NCBI RefSeq assembly: GCF_022810405.1
Contig: NZ_JALGQE010000007.1
Span: 186,001-250,000 of the forward strand
Length of the DNA: 64,000 nucleotides
Source: Rhodococcus sp. ARC_M5
GTDB lineage: Bacteria; Actinomycetota; Actinomycetes; Mycobacteriales; Mycobacteriaceae
Direction: 5' to 3'
In this document: one piece after another, positions 44,043 through 52,956 of the stretch
How positions within the stretch are numbered: position 1 is the stretch's first letter
Layout: every line of letters begins with the position of its first letter
Program-made: the position numbers and the translations under genes
The notes under the pieces: model-generated
Told to the model about the DNA's origin: nothing
The model's input: only the letters and a program-made list of their open reading frames with translations
Databases searched by the model: none

Positions 44043-44611
44043 TGTTTCTGCCTCCACTGCTGTAGGAGAGTGTCGATTCCGTCGAGGATGCGTGTCCACG
44101 ACTGCTGCGAGTCCGGACTACTGTGGCTGAATGCGCCGGATGCATCCAGAGTGGCGTATCCATGAAAGATGCTGCCCAACAATCTGATCGCATGGACCCG
44201 ATCGGTTTCGTCGAGGTCGTATCCCCGCAGAATTGCCGTCATCATCGCCGAATGGCGTACGCCGGCACTGTTGATCGCAGTCTCGTGATCGAGTGGGAAT
44301 TGGGTTGCCGTGTACCGGCCGGGATACTCACGCGAGTAGTCGAGGTACACATTCGCCACAGCGATCAACGCATCCTTGCGGGCCCGGCCCGCCAACGCTT
44401 CCGAAACCCGGTCGGCGAGTTCGTCCAGCGCCAACAATGCGATGCCGACGTTCAACTCGTGCGCGCTCTTCAGATGCGAATACAAACTGGCAACCTTGAC
44501 GTCGAAACGCCGTGCGACCTCGCTCGCAGTCACCCGATCGAAACCGACTTCGTCGGCCAGATCCGCTCCAGCGCGAACGATGCGATCGACGTTCGATCCA
44601 GCGCGTGCCAT
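44039..44611 (-). CDS. TetR-family regulator with WHG-type C-terminal domain
   Basis: The 190-residue protein has a TetR HTH (IVRAGADLADEVGFDRVTAS, then VKVASLYSHLKSAHEL) and a C-terminal domain ending HGYATLDASGAFSHSSPDSQQSW, which fits the WHG/TetR_C_33 group. It is cotranscribed with the FBP gene and presumably represses that pair. Upstream is a short tract TAACACCTTTAGGCAACTGCCTAATTA (44651-44677, quoted in part) with TTAGGCAA/TTGCCTAA-type symmetry that could be its operator. Confidence 0.87.
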   Translation of the reverse strand: MARAGSNVDRIVRAGADLADEVGFDRVTASEVARRFDVKVASLYSHLKSAHELNVGIALLALDELADRVSEALAGRARKDALIAVANVYLDYSREYPGRYTATQFPLDHETAINSAGVRHSAMMTAILRGYDLDETDRVHAIRLLGSIFHGYATLDASGAFSHSSPDSQQSWTRILDGIDTLLQQWRQKQ

Positions 44612-44655
44612 GTCGGCCTCCTAGTCGGTTGAGGAGAACCGTACAGCTACCTAAC

Positions 44656-44677
44656 ACCTTTAGGCAACTGCCTAATT
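44656..44677. promoter_or_regulatory. Palindromic operator candidate for the TetR-FBP operon
   Basis: TTAGGCAACTGCCTAA reads as TTAGGCA, two bases, TGCCTAA with a seven-base arm. It is about 50 bases upstream of the TetR start in an AT-rich patch. Autoregulation is the simplest reading. Confidence 0.5.
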
Positions 44678-44790
44678 ACATTCGGTGCCAGGTGGCGAGC
44701 TCATGGAAGACTTCACCACCGCTGCACGTCTCGCATGACAACCATATTGGGCGCTGGGAACCCTTGTCCGCACAAAGTTCGGTATGCACG

Positions 44791-44982
44791 TCAGCCGACC
44801 GCAGCCGCAGGCTCGGTGAGTTGCGTTCCTGCTGCGGCTCGTTCGCGTAGTGCGGTGACGTAAAGGAACAGGGTGAGGACACTCGTTGCACACTCTGAAC
44901 AATCATCCAGCTCGCTTGTGTTGCCCCAGTGGCCGCCAAGTCACCTACCGGCCATTCTCACTACGAATGGTGTCATCTTCAT
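44791..44982 (-). pseudogene. Short frame interrupted by one TGA codon
   Basis: On the minus strand an ATG at 44982 opens MKMTPFVVRMAGR, is halted by TGA (44943-44941), then continues in the same frame as LGGHWGNTSELDDCSECATS and VLTLFLYVTALRERAAAGTQL to a normal stop at 44791. The second part is coding-like and has a CxxC pair. It may be a small gene with a single nonsense change, or chance. The 427-base gap 44612-45038 holds nothing else I can support. Confidence 0.3.
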
Positions 44983-45038
44983 TGTGTCACTACGAGATTG
45001 GGGGCGGAGTGGGATTCGGAAAGGCGTAGGGTGCGCCC

Positions 45039-46247
45039 ATGAGCATGACAGCAACACCCATCACCCCCGATTTGCTGCGCGGCGCCCTCGACCACGAACG
45101 CACCTCCGACGGGTTGGTGCCGCATCGGCTCCCGGCATGGGCACGTGAACGCCTTCCCGACGTGCAATTCTCGTTGGCACAGGCACATCCGTCCGGTGTT
45201 CGTCTGATGTTTCGTACGGCCGCCGCTCACATCGAACTCGCCGTACTCCCCACCAAACGGGTGTATCTCGGATTACCTGCACGGCCCGACGGCGCATACG
45301 ACATGGTGGTGAACGGGGAATTCCGCGAACGGGCCGTCGCGATCGGGGGCGACACGATCACGATCGATGTGAGCACAGGAGCCGAAGAGTTTCAGCCCGG
45401 AAGCCCCAGCACCATAGCGTTCGAACCCGGCGATATGAGCGTCGAGAAGAGCATTCAGATCTGGCTGCCGCACAACGAAAGAGTCACCCTGATCGGACTG
45501 TCCACCGACGCTCCGGTGGAACCGGACCCTGCACCCCCGAGAACATGGCTGCACTACGGAAGCTCGATCAGCCAAGGTTCCAACGCATCAGGACCGAGCG
45601 CGACGTTCCCGGCTCTCGCGGCGTCGACCCTCGGTCTCGATCTGGTGAACCTGGGATTCGCGGGAAGCGCCCTCCTCGATCCGTTCGTCGCACGCGTCGT
45701 ACGCGACACAGCGGCCGATCTCATCAGCCTCGAAATCGGCATCAACCTTGTCAACACCGATGCCATGAGCCTTCGCGCCTTCGTCCCTGCGGTAGAGGGT
45801 TTCCTGGACACGATCCGTGACGGACATCCAACTACTCCTGTTGTCGTCGTATCGCCGCTCTACTGTGCAATCCACGAGAACATCCCAGGCCCAGGCGCTT
45901 TCGATCCCGTAGCGCTCGCGGTCGGCGAAGTCCGTTTCATAGCGACCGGAAGTCCTGGCGCAGGGAAGCTGACTCTGACCGTTGTCCGGAGCGCGCTGGC
46001 AGAGGTTGTCCGACGACGTTCGACAACGGACCCCAACTTGTACTACCTCGACGGACTCGACCTGTACGGCGAGGACGACTTCGCCGATCTGCCGCTGCCC
46101 GACGGACTGCATCCCGATGCCGAATCTCACCTCAGGATCGGAACACGTTTCGGCGCAGCCATATCCGCGATCTTACCCTCAGAGCCTGGAGAGGGAATCG
46201 ATGCAGTTCTACCGAACGGGTTCGAGCTACGTCAATCCCGCCCTTAG
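45039..46247 (+). CDS. SGNH/GDSL-family hydrolase
   Basis: The 402-residue protein has an N-terminal beta-rich part (about residues 1-165) and an SGNH hydrolase part. HYGSSISQGS near residue 172 is a GDS-like block with the likely nucleophile Ser176. VNLGFAGSA carries the oxyanion glycine, LEIGINL the asparagine block, and DGLHPDAESH the catalytic Asp and His. It is like the two-domain SGNH esterases of actinomycetes and has no signal peptide. The last 25 residues lie beyond the usual fold. Confidence 0.82.
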   Translation: MSMTATPITPDLLRGALDHERTSDGLVPHRLPAWARERLPDVQFSLAQAHPSGVRLMFRTAAAHIELAVLPTKRVYLGLPARPDGAYDMVVNGEFRERAVAIGGDTITIDVSTGAEEFQPGSPSTIAFEPGDMSVEKSIQIWLPHNERVTLIGLSTDAPVEPDPAPPRTWLHYGSSISQGSNASGPSATFPALAASTLGLDLVNLGFAGSALLDPFVARVVRDTAADLISLEIGINLVNTDAMSLRAFVPAVEGFLDTIRDGHPTTPVVVVSPLYCAIHENIPGPGAFDPVALAVGEVRFIATGSPGAGKLTLTVVRSALAEVVRRRSTTDPNLYYLDGLDLYGEDDFADLPLPDGLHPDAESHLRIGTRFGAAISAILPSEPGEGIDAVLPNGFELRQSRP

Positions 46248-46525
46248 ATTTGCCGACTTCCTCTGCAGGGTTCCTTCGGCCGTGAATTGTTGCCGCTCCA
46301 CGCCAGTGCATGACGACGCCCGGTGCCCAGTGACCGGAGTCATCGATGCGGCAAACTCATTGTCAGGACTGCCCTTTCCTACCGCGTCTACCCGAGCCGA
46401 CAAACTGCAGGCATTCGGCAGCTCAGGCAATGCACATTCATCCGGACATACGAGATTTCCTTGACATTTCGTCTACAGTTGCGCTGGCGCACAAAATTTT
46501 TTCGAACCTGAGGTGACGCGACATC

Positions 46526-46891
46526 ATGGCCAAGATTGTGTCGATCGAGTTTGTCGATGATATGGACGGGTCCCGCATCGCCGACGAATCAGGGGAGACA
46601 GTTGAATTCTCAGTCTCCGGGGTCGACTACGTCATCGATCTCAAGAGCTCGAACGCGACCGAGTTCCACCGGAAACTCGATCGCTACATCAAATACGCCA
46701 CCCGAGTGGGCGGTCGCAGACGCAAAACGTTCTCGGCCGGCGCACGGACCCCTACACCGACGATCGTTGTAGAAATCGAACCGGGTCGGGGCAAGGCGGT
46801 TCGGCAATGGGCAGCCGCTGGCGGGTACGACATCAGCCGCCGCGGCCGAATCTCGTCGGAAATCAAAGAGGCATACAAAGCAGCCCACTGA
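46526..46891 (+). CDS. lsr2: Lsr2 nucleoid-associated protein
   Basis: The 121-residue protein is Lsr2, the actinobacterial H-NS analogue. The N-terminal dimerisation domain (IVSIEFVDDMDGS, VEFSVSGVDYVIDL) is followed by the C-terminal DNA-binding AT-hook-like RGR at residues 106-108 inside DISRRGRISSEIKEAY. It bridges AT-rich, often foreign DNA and silences it. A Rhodococcus genome often has more than one lsr2, so this may be a paralogue. An AT-rich stretch (46461-46510) precedes the ATG, a suitable site for self-repression. Confidence 0.95.
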   Translation: MAKIVSIEFVDDMDGSRIADESGETVEFSVSGVDYVIDLKSSNATEFHRKLDRYIKYATRVGGRRRKTFSAGARTPTPTIVVEIEPGRGKAVRQWAAAGGYDISRRGRISSEIKEAYKAAH

Positions 46892-46957
46892 TGTCTCGCT
46901 CGGGGATCCCGTAGCTGCGCTGACGACCTGCGCTGTTCAACGGATTGTGTTTGGTTG

Positions 46958-47794
46958 TCACAGCTCGCGGTGACCGCCCACGACGGTGTCGACCAGTCGG
47001 GCCGCGAGATCCTTGATCCGGGTGTTTTCGCGTTGCGACTGTTCCGACAGCGCGGCGAACGCAGCGTCCGGGGATATTGCCCGCACCGCCATCAGAATTC
47101 CCTTGGCCTGGTCGATGGTAGAACGGGTCAGCATGGCAGTGCGCAGTCCCTCGACCTCGGACAGAGCTTCAACTAGCAGCCTGGAGTTGTATACCGTCGT
47201 TTGCGCCGCGGTCACGAACATCATCACCAGCACTTCGTCGATATCGTTGAACCCGTGCTCGTCGAAGCTGTACAGGTTGAGTGAGCCGGCGTGCTCGGAA
47301 TCGACTGCCAGTGGTGCGGACAGGTAGCTTCGCACCCCGACATCAGCTGCCTCGGAAGCGAACTTCGGCCAGCGAGTCCAGGCGTCGCCGACACGAACGC
47401 ACACGATCCGGCCGGTTCGCGCTGCCTCCAAGCCTGGACCTTCGTCCGTCAGATATTGATCGGATTCGATGGCCACGACCCGAGAATCGGTGCACGCGAC
47501 CGTCGCCGGACCTCGTGATCGATTGTGCAGGAGGGTCACCCCGACCATGTCCGTACCCGGAACGACTGCCGCTACCCGCTCGCACAGGCCCTGTAGGAGG
47601 CTCTCGATGGAGCTGTGCGAGAGCAGCAGTTCCCGGAACGTCTCGACCGACTCGAGGGCGCTGTCGGGATAGTAGCGCGGCGGGACTATCGGCTGTAGCA
47701 GCGTTCGAGTCGGTGCCGACACTGCAGCCGACACCTCGGCATCGAACTTTGTGGCCGCTGCCGATTCCAGTGCAATTCCAGAAGGGTCGATCAT
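46958..47794 (-). CDS. GAF and ANTAR domain transcription antitermination regulator
   Basis: The 278-residue protein has a GAF domain (about residues 60-200, with VVPGTDMVGVTLLHN and GVRSYLSAPLAVD) followed by an ANTAR RNA-binding domain (residues 205-265: GLRTAMLTRSTIDQAKGILM and a final helix region). ANTAR proteins bind dual hairpins in nascent RNA and prevent termination. The target is unknown; it is not next to any obvious regulated leader, and ethanolamine or nitrogen genes are absent. Confidence 0.9.
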   Translation of the reverse strand: MIDPSGIALESAAATKFDAEVSAAVSAPTRTLLQPIVPPRYYPDSALESVETFRELLLSHSSIESLLQGLCERVAAVVPGTDMVGVTLLHNRSRGPATVACTDSRVVAIESDQYLTDEGPGLEAARTGRIVCVRVGDAWTRWPKFASEAADVGVRSYLSAPLAVDSEHAGSLNLYSFDEHGFNDIDEVLVMMFVTAAQTTVYNSRLLVEALSEVEGLRTAMLTRSTIDQAKGILMAVRAISPDAAFAALSEQSQRENTRIKDLAARLVDTVVGGHREL

Positions 47795-48002
47795 GGGAAA
47801 CGGGTCCCTGACTGTGCAACGTTCACACTTGTTGACGTGCGCGAGAAACTCAGCAACTACGACCCCCGACGGGCACAGGTGACCGTACGCGCATCACCGA
47901 AGCAACGTGCGTTCGCCTCCTACCGACAGGTTCCTGCACGCCGAGAGCACCGCCGGGAACGAAACGAGAATAGTGCCATGGACAGCAGGAGGCGGAGGCG
48001 AG

Positions 48003-48623
48003 TCAGATCCAGCCGAACCTGCGTGCCTTCAACGCAGCCTCGTATCGGTTGGACGCACCCAGTTTGCCCATCGCTGCCGACAGGTAATTGCGAGTCGTCC
48101 CGGTCGACAAATGTGCGCGAACAGCGATTTCGTCGATCGATGCACCGTCGATGGCGTACTCCAGCACATCCGCTTCGCGGCCGGTCAGGACGGTGTCACC
48201 GGTGCTGATCGCCTCCGCCGCCAGTTGCGGATCGACGTGGCGTCCGCCCGCCGCAATCGTATGGATCACCTCGGCCAGCGTTGCCGACGAAATGGTCTTC
48301 GGTAGAAATCCTCGCACTCCGGCTGTGAGAGCACGCTTGAGATATCCGGGCCGACCATGGCTGGTGACGATCACGATGCCGGCCTTGGGAGTGATCGCCA
48401 GCAGCTCGATTGCCGTGTCGATCCCGTCGATTCCCGGCATCTGCAGATCGATCACAGCGACGGCAGCGCTCTCCCCACGGTCGACGCGACGCCGCCAGAT
48501 CGCAATCAGATCTTCGCCCGACTCGACGTCGGCGATCACGTCGATGTCCGTTTCGAGATCGAGCATGGCCGCCATTGCCGTTCGCACCAGGTTCTCGTCG
48601 TCGGCCAGCAGTACCGGTATCAC
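48003..48623 (-). CDS. NarL/LuxR-type response regulator
   Basis: The 206-residue regulator has a receiver domain with the acidic pair Asp8-Asp9 and phospho-acceptor Asp59 in VIDLQMPG, and a C-terminal LuxR HTH (LTGREADVLEYAIDGAS, then HLSTGTTRNYLSAAMGKLGA). It is the last gene of a five-gene operon and pairs with the kinase just upstream. GTG 48623 overlaps the kinase stop (GTGA), so it is chosen over an in-frame TTG at 48635. Confidence 0.92.
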   Translation of the reverse strand: MIPVLLADDENLVRTAMAAMLDLETDIDVIADVESGEDLIAIWRRRVDRGESAAVAVIDLQMPGIDGIDTAIELLAITPKAGIVIVTSHGRPGYLKRALTAGVRGFLPKTISSATLAEVIHTIAAGGRHVDPQLAAEAISTGDTVLTGREADVLEYAIDGASIDEIAVRAHLSTGTTRNYLSAAMGKLGASNRYEAALKARRFGWI

Positions 48624-49783
48624 GTTGTTTCCCAATGGACTTCGAGCAGGAATTCGTTCCGATTCGAGGTCGTGTCCAGACCGGCATCGACCGACGTCAG
48701 CCGTTCGGTCAGCCCACGGAGGCCCGTCTGCTGGGCGTGATCCCGCGGCGTCTGGGCTGACGCGAGAACTCCGTTGTTACGCAGTGACATTCCAGCCTTC
48801 CCGAGAGTCATCGTCGCCGAGGTCGCCGTGGAGTGCTTCACGATGTTCGTCGTCCCTTCTCGCACTACCCAGGCGGATACCTCATGGAAGCGCGCCGGGA
48901 CGTTCGACGGGTCGCCCTCGATGTCGAGCAGGCATCCTGCCGCCGCGAGCAACGAGCGAGCGCCGGCCACTTCTCCGTCCAGGTTGATGTCACGGTACCC
49001 CCGAACGAGTGCTCGCATCCGGTTCATGGACTCGACCGCTACGGTTTTGACCTCGTCCATCTCGATGCGAGCACGGTCGTGTGCGCCGGCTTTGGCCAAT
49101 GTGGAGGCGAGTTCACTTTTCACCGCGATGGCCGAGAAACTGCGCCCAACGACGTCGTGGAGGTCACGAGCAAAACGAAGTCGTTCTTCCGCTACCTGTA
49201 ACCGCGCCTCGACAGTCTTTGCGCGCTCGAGCTCTTCCACTATCCGGAGCCCCCACCGCGTCAGAAGGGTGCTGGAGAACAGGACACCCGAGATCAGACC
49301 GGTAAGCGCCATCATTTGCACCGCCTTGCCGGTAGTTGCTCCGAAGACCGCTCCGGTGGCGACACTCATCCCAAGGACGACCCACCACCGATACCGAATG
49401 AACGGGACTATCGACTGCGCTGCGAAGAGCGTCGCCGCGAAACCCGTTGCGCGAACGGCAGCTACGCCCGACGTGTCGGTGGCCAGCTCTGCTGCAATGG
49501 CGCAGGATGCCCACACCACAGCCAGGGCTACCGCTCCTACCGGCAATCCCCAGCGTCGCAGCGCGGGGTTCGACCCGGCGAACAGATCGGCCCGGCTGAG
49601 CAAGGCGGCAAGCGAGGCAAGCCCTGACATCACGACCGTCGCCGACGCCCAAGGGGCGCCGGCGGCGGTGATGCCCGCGAAAACCGTGACCGACGCGATA
49701 GCCGCCAGGAGCGTGACCTGTGCGTAGAGCCGGTACTTGGCCGGCTCCGACAACTCACGCCACCCGATGGCCATCTGTGTCAT
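48620..49783 (-). CDS. Histidine kinase (HisKA_3 type, five or six helices)
   Basis: The 387-residue kinase has about six transmembrane helices in its first 170 residues, then a HisKA_3 dimerisation domain with RFARDLHDVVGRSF (His209) and a short HATPase_c domain (EGTTNIVKHS, then GLRGLTERLTSVDAG). It has no extracellular sensor domain, so the membrane part or the adjacent ABC permease may sense. Kinases of this type work with NarL-type regulators; this one is in the DesK/LiaS-like style. ATG 49783 overlaps the permease stop. Confidence 0.9.
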   Translation of the reverse strand: MTQMAIGWRELSEPAKYRLYAQVTLLAAIASVTVFAGITAAGAPWASATVVMSGLASLAALLSRADLFAGSNPALRRWGLPVGAVALAVVWASCAIAAELATDTSGVAAVRATGFAATLFAAQSIVPFIRYRWWVVLGMSVATGAVFGATTGKAVQMMALTGLISGVLFSSTLLTRWGLRIVEELERAKTVEARLQVAEERLRFARDLHDVVGRSFSAIAVKSELASTLAKAGAHDRARIEMDEVKTVAVESMNRMRALVRGYRDINLDGEVAGARSLLAAAGCLLDIEGDPSNVPARFHEVSAWVVREGTTNIVKHSTATSATMTLGKAGMSLRNNGVLASAQTPRDHAQQTGLRGLTERLTSVDAGLDTTSNRNEFLLEVHWETT

Positions 49784-50601
49784 CCTCGGTCGTCCCAACG
49801 AAAGCTTGTCTTGACAATCCAGAGCGTCAGCAGGGTCCACAGCCCCAGAGTGGCGAGCGGCTGGCCCACCTCGGCGAAAGTTCCCATGAAGTTCGCGGCA
49901 ACCGCTCCCTCGGGGGCTGTTGCCGGCAGCCCTGCCGAGCCCAGCGAGATCAGGTCGGACAACGCGGCGAACGGTGTCCAATCGACCACAGAACCGAGAC
50001 GATCGGGCAGTAGAGTCCGGATGGAATCCTGACCGACCATCGCGATGATCATCACCGGCAGTGACGTGATCTGGGCAGCCTCGGCGTTCTTGGTGACCGC
50101 GCTGGTCGCCAGTGCCAGCAGCGAGAACACGATTATTCCGCCGAGCAGCGCGAGAACGAGGACGATGGCATTGACGGGGACCGGCGAGCCGGCTCCGTAG
50201 ATCACCCCTCCTACGATGACGGCACCGATGAGGGTGAGTAACGCCCCTGGCACAGCGGGTGCCACCTGAATCTGCCAGTCGGCAGCCTCGCCCGTTCGTA
50301 GCCGCTTCAGTACGCCCTCACCGCGCCGGGTCGTGACCATCGAGAGAACCGAGTAGTACATCACGAACAGCAGCGCCATCAGGGCGAACATTTCCAGTCC
50401 GGTGGTGGCCACACCGACGGTAGCCCCGGAGTTGTTGCGCGCGATGAAGAAGGTCGCGAGGGGAATCGCCACCGGAAACAGAGTGCCCATGACGACGAGA
50501 GTCTTGTTGCGGATGAACTGTCGATATTCAGCGACGGCCAGGGAGGACAGCGGGCGCCGGCCGAACCCCACGGAGGGCGGCGCGGTGGTCGTGGTGGTCA
50601 T
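49780..50601 (-). CDS. ABC-2 type transporter permease
   Basis: The 273-residue protein has six helices and the ABC-2 fold: a cytosolic start with LSSLAVAEYRQFIRNKTLVVMG, a long helix LFVMYYSVLSMVTTRRGEGVLKRLRTGEAA after the core, and late helices through TLLTLWIV. It should form an exporter with the ATPase encoded upstream. ATG 50601 overlaps the ATPase stop (ATGA). Confidence 0.9.
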   Translation of the reverse strand: MTTTTTAPPSVGFGRRPLSSLAVAEYRQFIRNKTLVVMGTLFPVAIPLATFFIARNNSGATVGVATTGLEMFALMALLFVMYYSVLSMVTTRRGEGVLKRLRTGEAADWQIQVAPAVPGALLTLIGAVIVGGVIYGAGSPVPVNAIVLVLALLGGIIVFSLLALATSAVTKNAEAAQITSLPVMIIAMVGQDSIRTLLPDRLGSVVDWTPFAALSDLISLGSAGLPATAPEGAVAANFMGTFAEVGQPLATLGLWTLLTLWIVKTSFRWDDRG

Positions 50602-51536
50602 GATGCTCCGATCAATTCGGGGGTGGACGTCGGCGACGCGGAATGGTCGGCGGCAATGTCGAGGAATACGGATTCGAGTGATGCGGCTCGCGCTTCGAGA
50701 CCGGTCAGCTGAACGCCGTGGGCACCGGCCCAGGCCAGCAGCTCGGACAGATGTCGTTGCAAGTGGTGGGTGTAGACCGTGACCCTCGCCCCGGCGTCGA
50801 CGGTCGCGCCGTCCCACGACGGCAACATCAAACCGGGGTGATCGAAGACGATCCGGGCAGGATGCTCGTCGACGATGTTCCGAAGCGTTCCGCGGCGCGC
50901 GATCTCACCCTTGTGCATGATCGCGATAGTGTCGGCGAGGGCTTCGGCCTCATCGAGGTAGTGCGTCGTGAGAAGGATTGTCACGCCGGATGCTTTGAGT
51001 CCGGCCAGCAACTTCCATGTGGCTCGGCGACTTTCGGGATCGAGGCCCGTGGTCGGCTCGTCCAGAAACAGCAACCGCGGCTGGCCGAGCAAAGCGCATG
51101 CGAGGTCGACTCGACGCTTCTCGCCGCCCGACAGCGATCCCACCCGAACATCAGCCCGGTCCGTGAGGTCGACCTGCGCCAGGACCGCTGCCGTTGTGGT
51201 GGGATTGCTGCAGGTACCGCGCCACATCTCCAGCGTCTCGGCGATCGTCAACTCGGCCGGCAATCCGCCGGACTGCAACATGATGCCGATCTGCGGACGG
51301 ACCTTCTTGCGCTCCAACCGAGGATCGTGTCCGAAGACTTCCACCTCCCCCGACGTCGGTGCCAGCAGGCCTTCCAACAGGTCGAAGGTCGAGGTCTTGC
51401 CTGCCCCGTTCGTACCGAGTAGCGCGAAGACCTCCCCCTCTGCGACGTCGATGTCGATGCCCTTCACTGCCTCGAATGCGTCGTCTCCCGTTCCGTACAC
51501 CCGACGCAACCCGCGGGCCGCGATCACCGCGCTCAT
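50598..51536 (-). CDS. ABC transporter ATP-binding protein (DrrA-like)
   Basis: The 312-residue ATPase has Walker A GTNGAGKT at residues 41-48, the signature SLSGGEKRR and Walker B LLFLDEPTTGLDPE, followed by LLTTHYLDEAEAL. The C-terminal extension after residue 235 resembles DrrA/CcmA-type exporter ATPases, which move drugs, lipids or polysaccharides. It pairs with the adjacent permease and is under the same operon as the two-component system. Confidence 0.93.
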   Translation of the reverse strand: MSAVIAARGLRRVYGTGDDAFEAVKGIDIDVAEGEVFALLGTNGAGKTSTFDLLEGLLAPTSGEVEVFGHDPRLERKKVRPQIGIMLQSGGLPAELTIAETLEMWRGTCSNPTTTAAVLAQVDLTDRADVRVGSLSGGEKRRVDLACALLGQPRLLFLDEPTTGLDPESRRATWKLLAGLKASGVTILLTTHYLDEAEALADTIAIMHKGEIARRGTLRNIVDEHPARIVFDHPGLMLPSWDGATVDAGARVTVYTHHLQRHLSELLAWAGAHGVQLTGLEARAASLESVFLDIAADHSASPTSTPELIGAS

Positions 51537-51817
51537 CGCTGGCCCCACTTGCGGGTTCCGACGATCCAACGGACTGCGAAGATTGCCACACCGGCTCCGG
51601 CCGCGACCGCGGAGACGATGACTCCGGGCTGCAGCACACCCAACACGATGCCCAACGCAACGACCGCGCCGATCGCAGCAACAGCCTCCCGGCCACGAGT
51701 GGGGGCGGGACCGAGACGCATTCCGTCTGCGATGAAGGTGCCGAGAGTGATTCCCTGCGAGCTTGTTTCGCGACGATCGGGAGGAGTGTGCGGATGGTTC
51801 ATTCCTGTTCTGTTCAT
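51533..51817 (-). CDS. Small membrane protein ahead of the ABC-two-component operon
   Basis: The 94-residue protein has a polar N-terminus (MNRTGMNHPHTPPDRRE) and two helices, IGAVVALGIVLGVLQPGVIVSAVAAGAGVAIFAV being the hydrophobic core, and ends VGTRKWGQR. It is unrecognised. Its TGA overlaps the ATG of the ATPase gene. It may help the transporter or sensor; ATG 51817 is used, but ATG 51802 is also possible. Confidence 0.6.
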   Translation of the reverse strand: MNRTGMNHPHTPPDRRETSSQGITLGTFIADGMRLGPAPTRGREAVAAIGAVVALGIVLGVLQPGVIVSAVAAGAGVAIFAVRWIVGTRKWGQR

Positions 51818-51966
51818 GACTAGAAGCCTGTCCGAACGGAGCAGCGGCCACCAGTGCACCCGAACATCGAAACACACCGCTATCTGCACGTCCGAACCAT
51901 GACCGATGTCATCGACCGGCCATTTTCTCTGGATAGCAATGCGATTCCCGCAGTGCACACAGCCCG

Positions 51967-52956
51967 CTAGATAGGCGTGGTGTGCGCCTCCGCGAATTGC
52001 CACGACACACGCGAGGCATCTATGCCCGCAGCGTCGGTGAACAAGCCCGTGCCGGGACCGGGCCAGACATGACCCATACCTTCGACGAGGTAGGACTCGA
52101 TGGCCGACGGCCGCCCGCCCTCGTCGCCGTAGCGGGTGTACGTGTACGGATACTTGTCTTGTCCTTCGACCCGAGCGGATTCGATCATCGACGCCGGTTC
52201 ACCCAGTGCGTCACCGATCGCCAGCCACTGCGCAGTCAACCGTTCGGCCATGACCGGCCGTACGACGTCGTCACGGTCCCCCTGAACCACCAGCAGCGGA
52301 ACATATCTCGCGCGATCACCCATTTCGGCAACGGCCAGGCTTGCGGTGTAATCAGGGGTGACACGGTCCAGATCGTGCTGGGCCTTGTCGTAGCTGTACT
52401 CGCCCCCGGCCGTCGACGTCACCGTCGCGAACACATCGGGATATGTCACGGCCATCGCGACAGCAAGACCCGCGCCCGACGACGCACCGGACACGTGCAC
52501 ATTCGACCGGTCACCGTTGTACTTCGCGATCACCGATTCCGTCACTCCTGCAATCAATGCCGGTTCCCCACTGCCCCGACGTTGATGGGCCGGTTCGATT
52601 GCATTCCAACACAGTTGAGGGCTTCGGTCGAAGGTCTGCGTCGGGTAGACGACAATGAAGTCCTCCTCGTTCGCGACGACGTCGAACCGGGTCGTGTCCT
52701 TCATCGAATTGATCCCGTACCCCGTCATGCCACAACCGTGAAGGGCAACCATGATCGGTGTCGGCGAGGACGGATCGTAACCGGTCGGAAGATGCACCTG
52801 ATAGTCGAGCACACCTGCGTCGCCGACGAACTGACCGTATTCGTCACGGTCACCGGACCACGCCCCTGCTGTCGCCGCAGTCAGGGTCGAGCTCCCCAGC
52901 GTCGCTGCGAGAGCAACGACCAGAAAGCCCTTTCCCGCAAACGACTTCACGTTCAC
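51967..52956 (-). CDS. Secreted PHB-depolymerase-family esterase
   Basis: The 329-residue protein has a signal peptide (start MNVKSFAGKGFLVVALAATL, cleavage near ATAGAWS) and the esterase PHB depolymerase/feruloyl-esterase-like fold: ALHGCGMTGYG supplies the oxyanion, VSGASSGAGLA contains the nucleophile serine, and a C-terminal GMGHVWPGPG supplies the histidine. It should cut esters of polymers or short chains outside the cell. GTG 52956 overlaps the stop of the upstream hydrolase (GTGA), so they are coupled. Confidence 0.88.
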   Translation of the reverse strand: MNVKSFAGKGFLVVALAATLGSSTLTAATAGAWSGDRDEYGQFVGDAGVLDYQVHLPTGYDPSSPTPIMVALHGCGMTGYGINSMKDTTRFDVVANEEDFIVVYPTQTFDRSPQLCWNAIEPAHQRRGSGEPALIAGVTESVIAKYNGDRSNVHVSGASSGAGLAVAMAVTYPDVFATVTSTAGGEYSYDKAQHDLDRVTPDYTASLAVAEMGDRARYVPLLVVQGDRDDVVRPVMAERLTAQWLAIGDALGEPASMIESARVEGQDKYPYTYTRYGDEGGRPSAIESYLVEGMGHVWPGPGTGLFTDAAGIDASRVSWQFAEAHTTPI

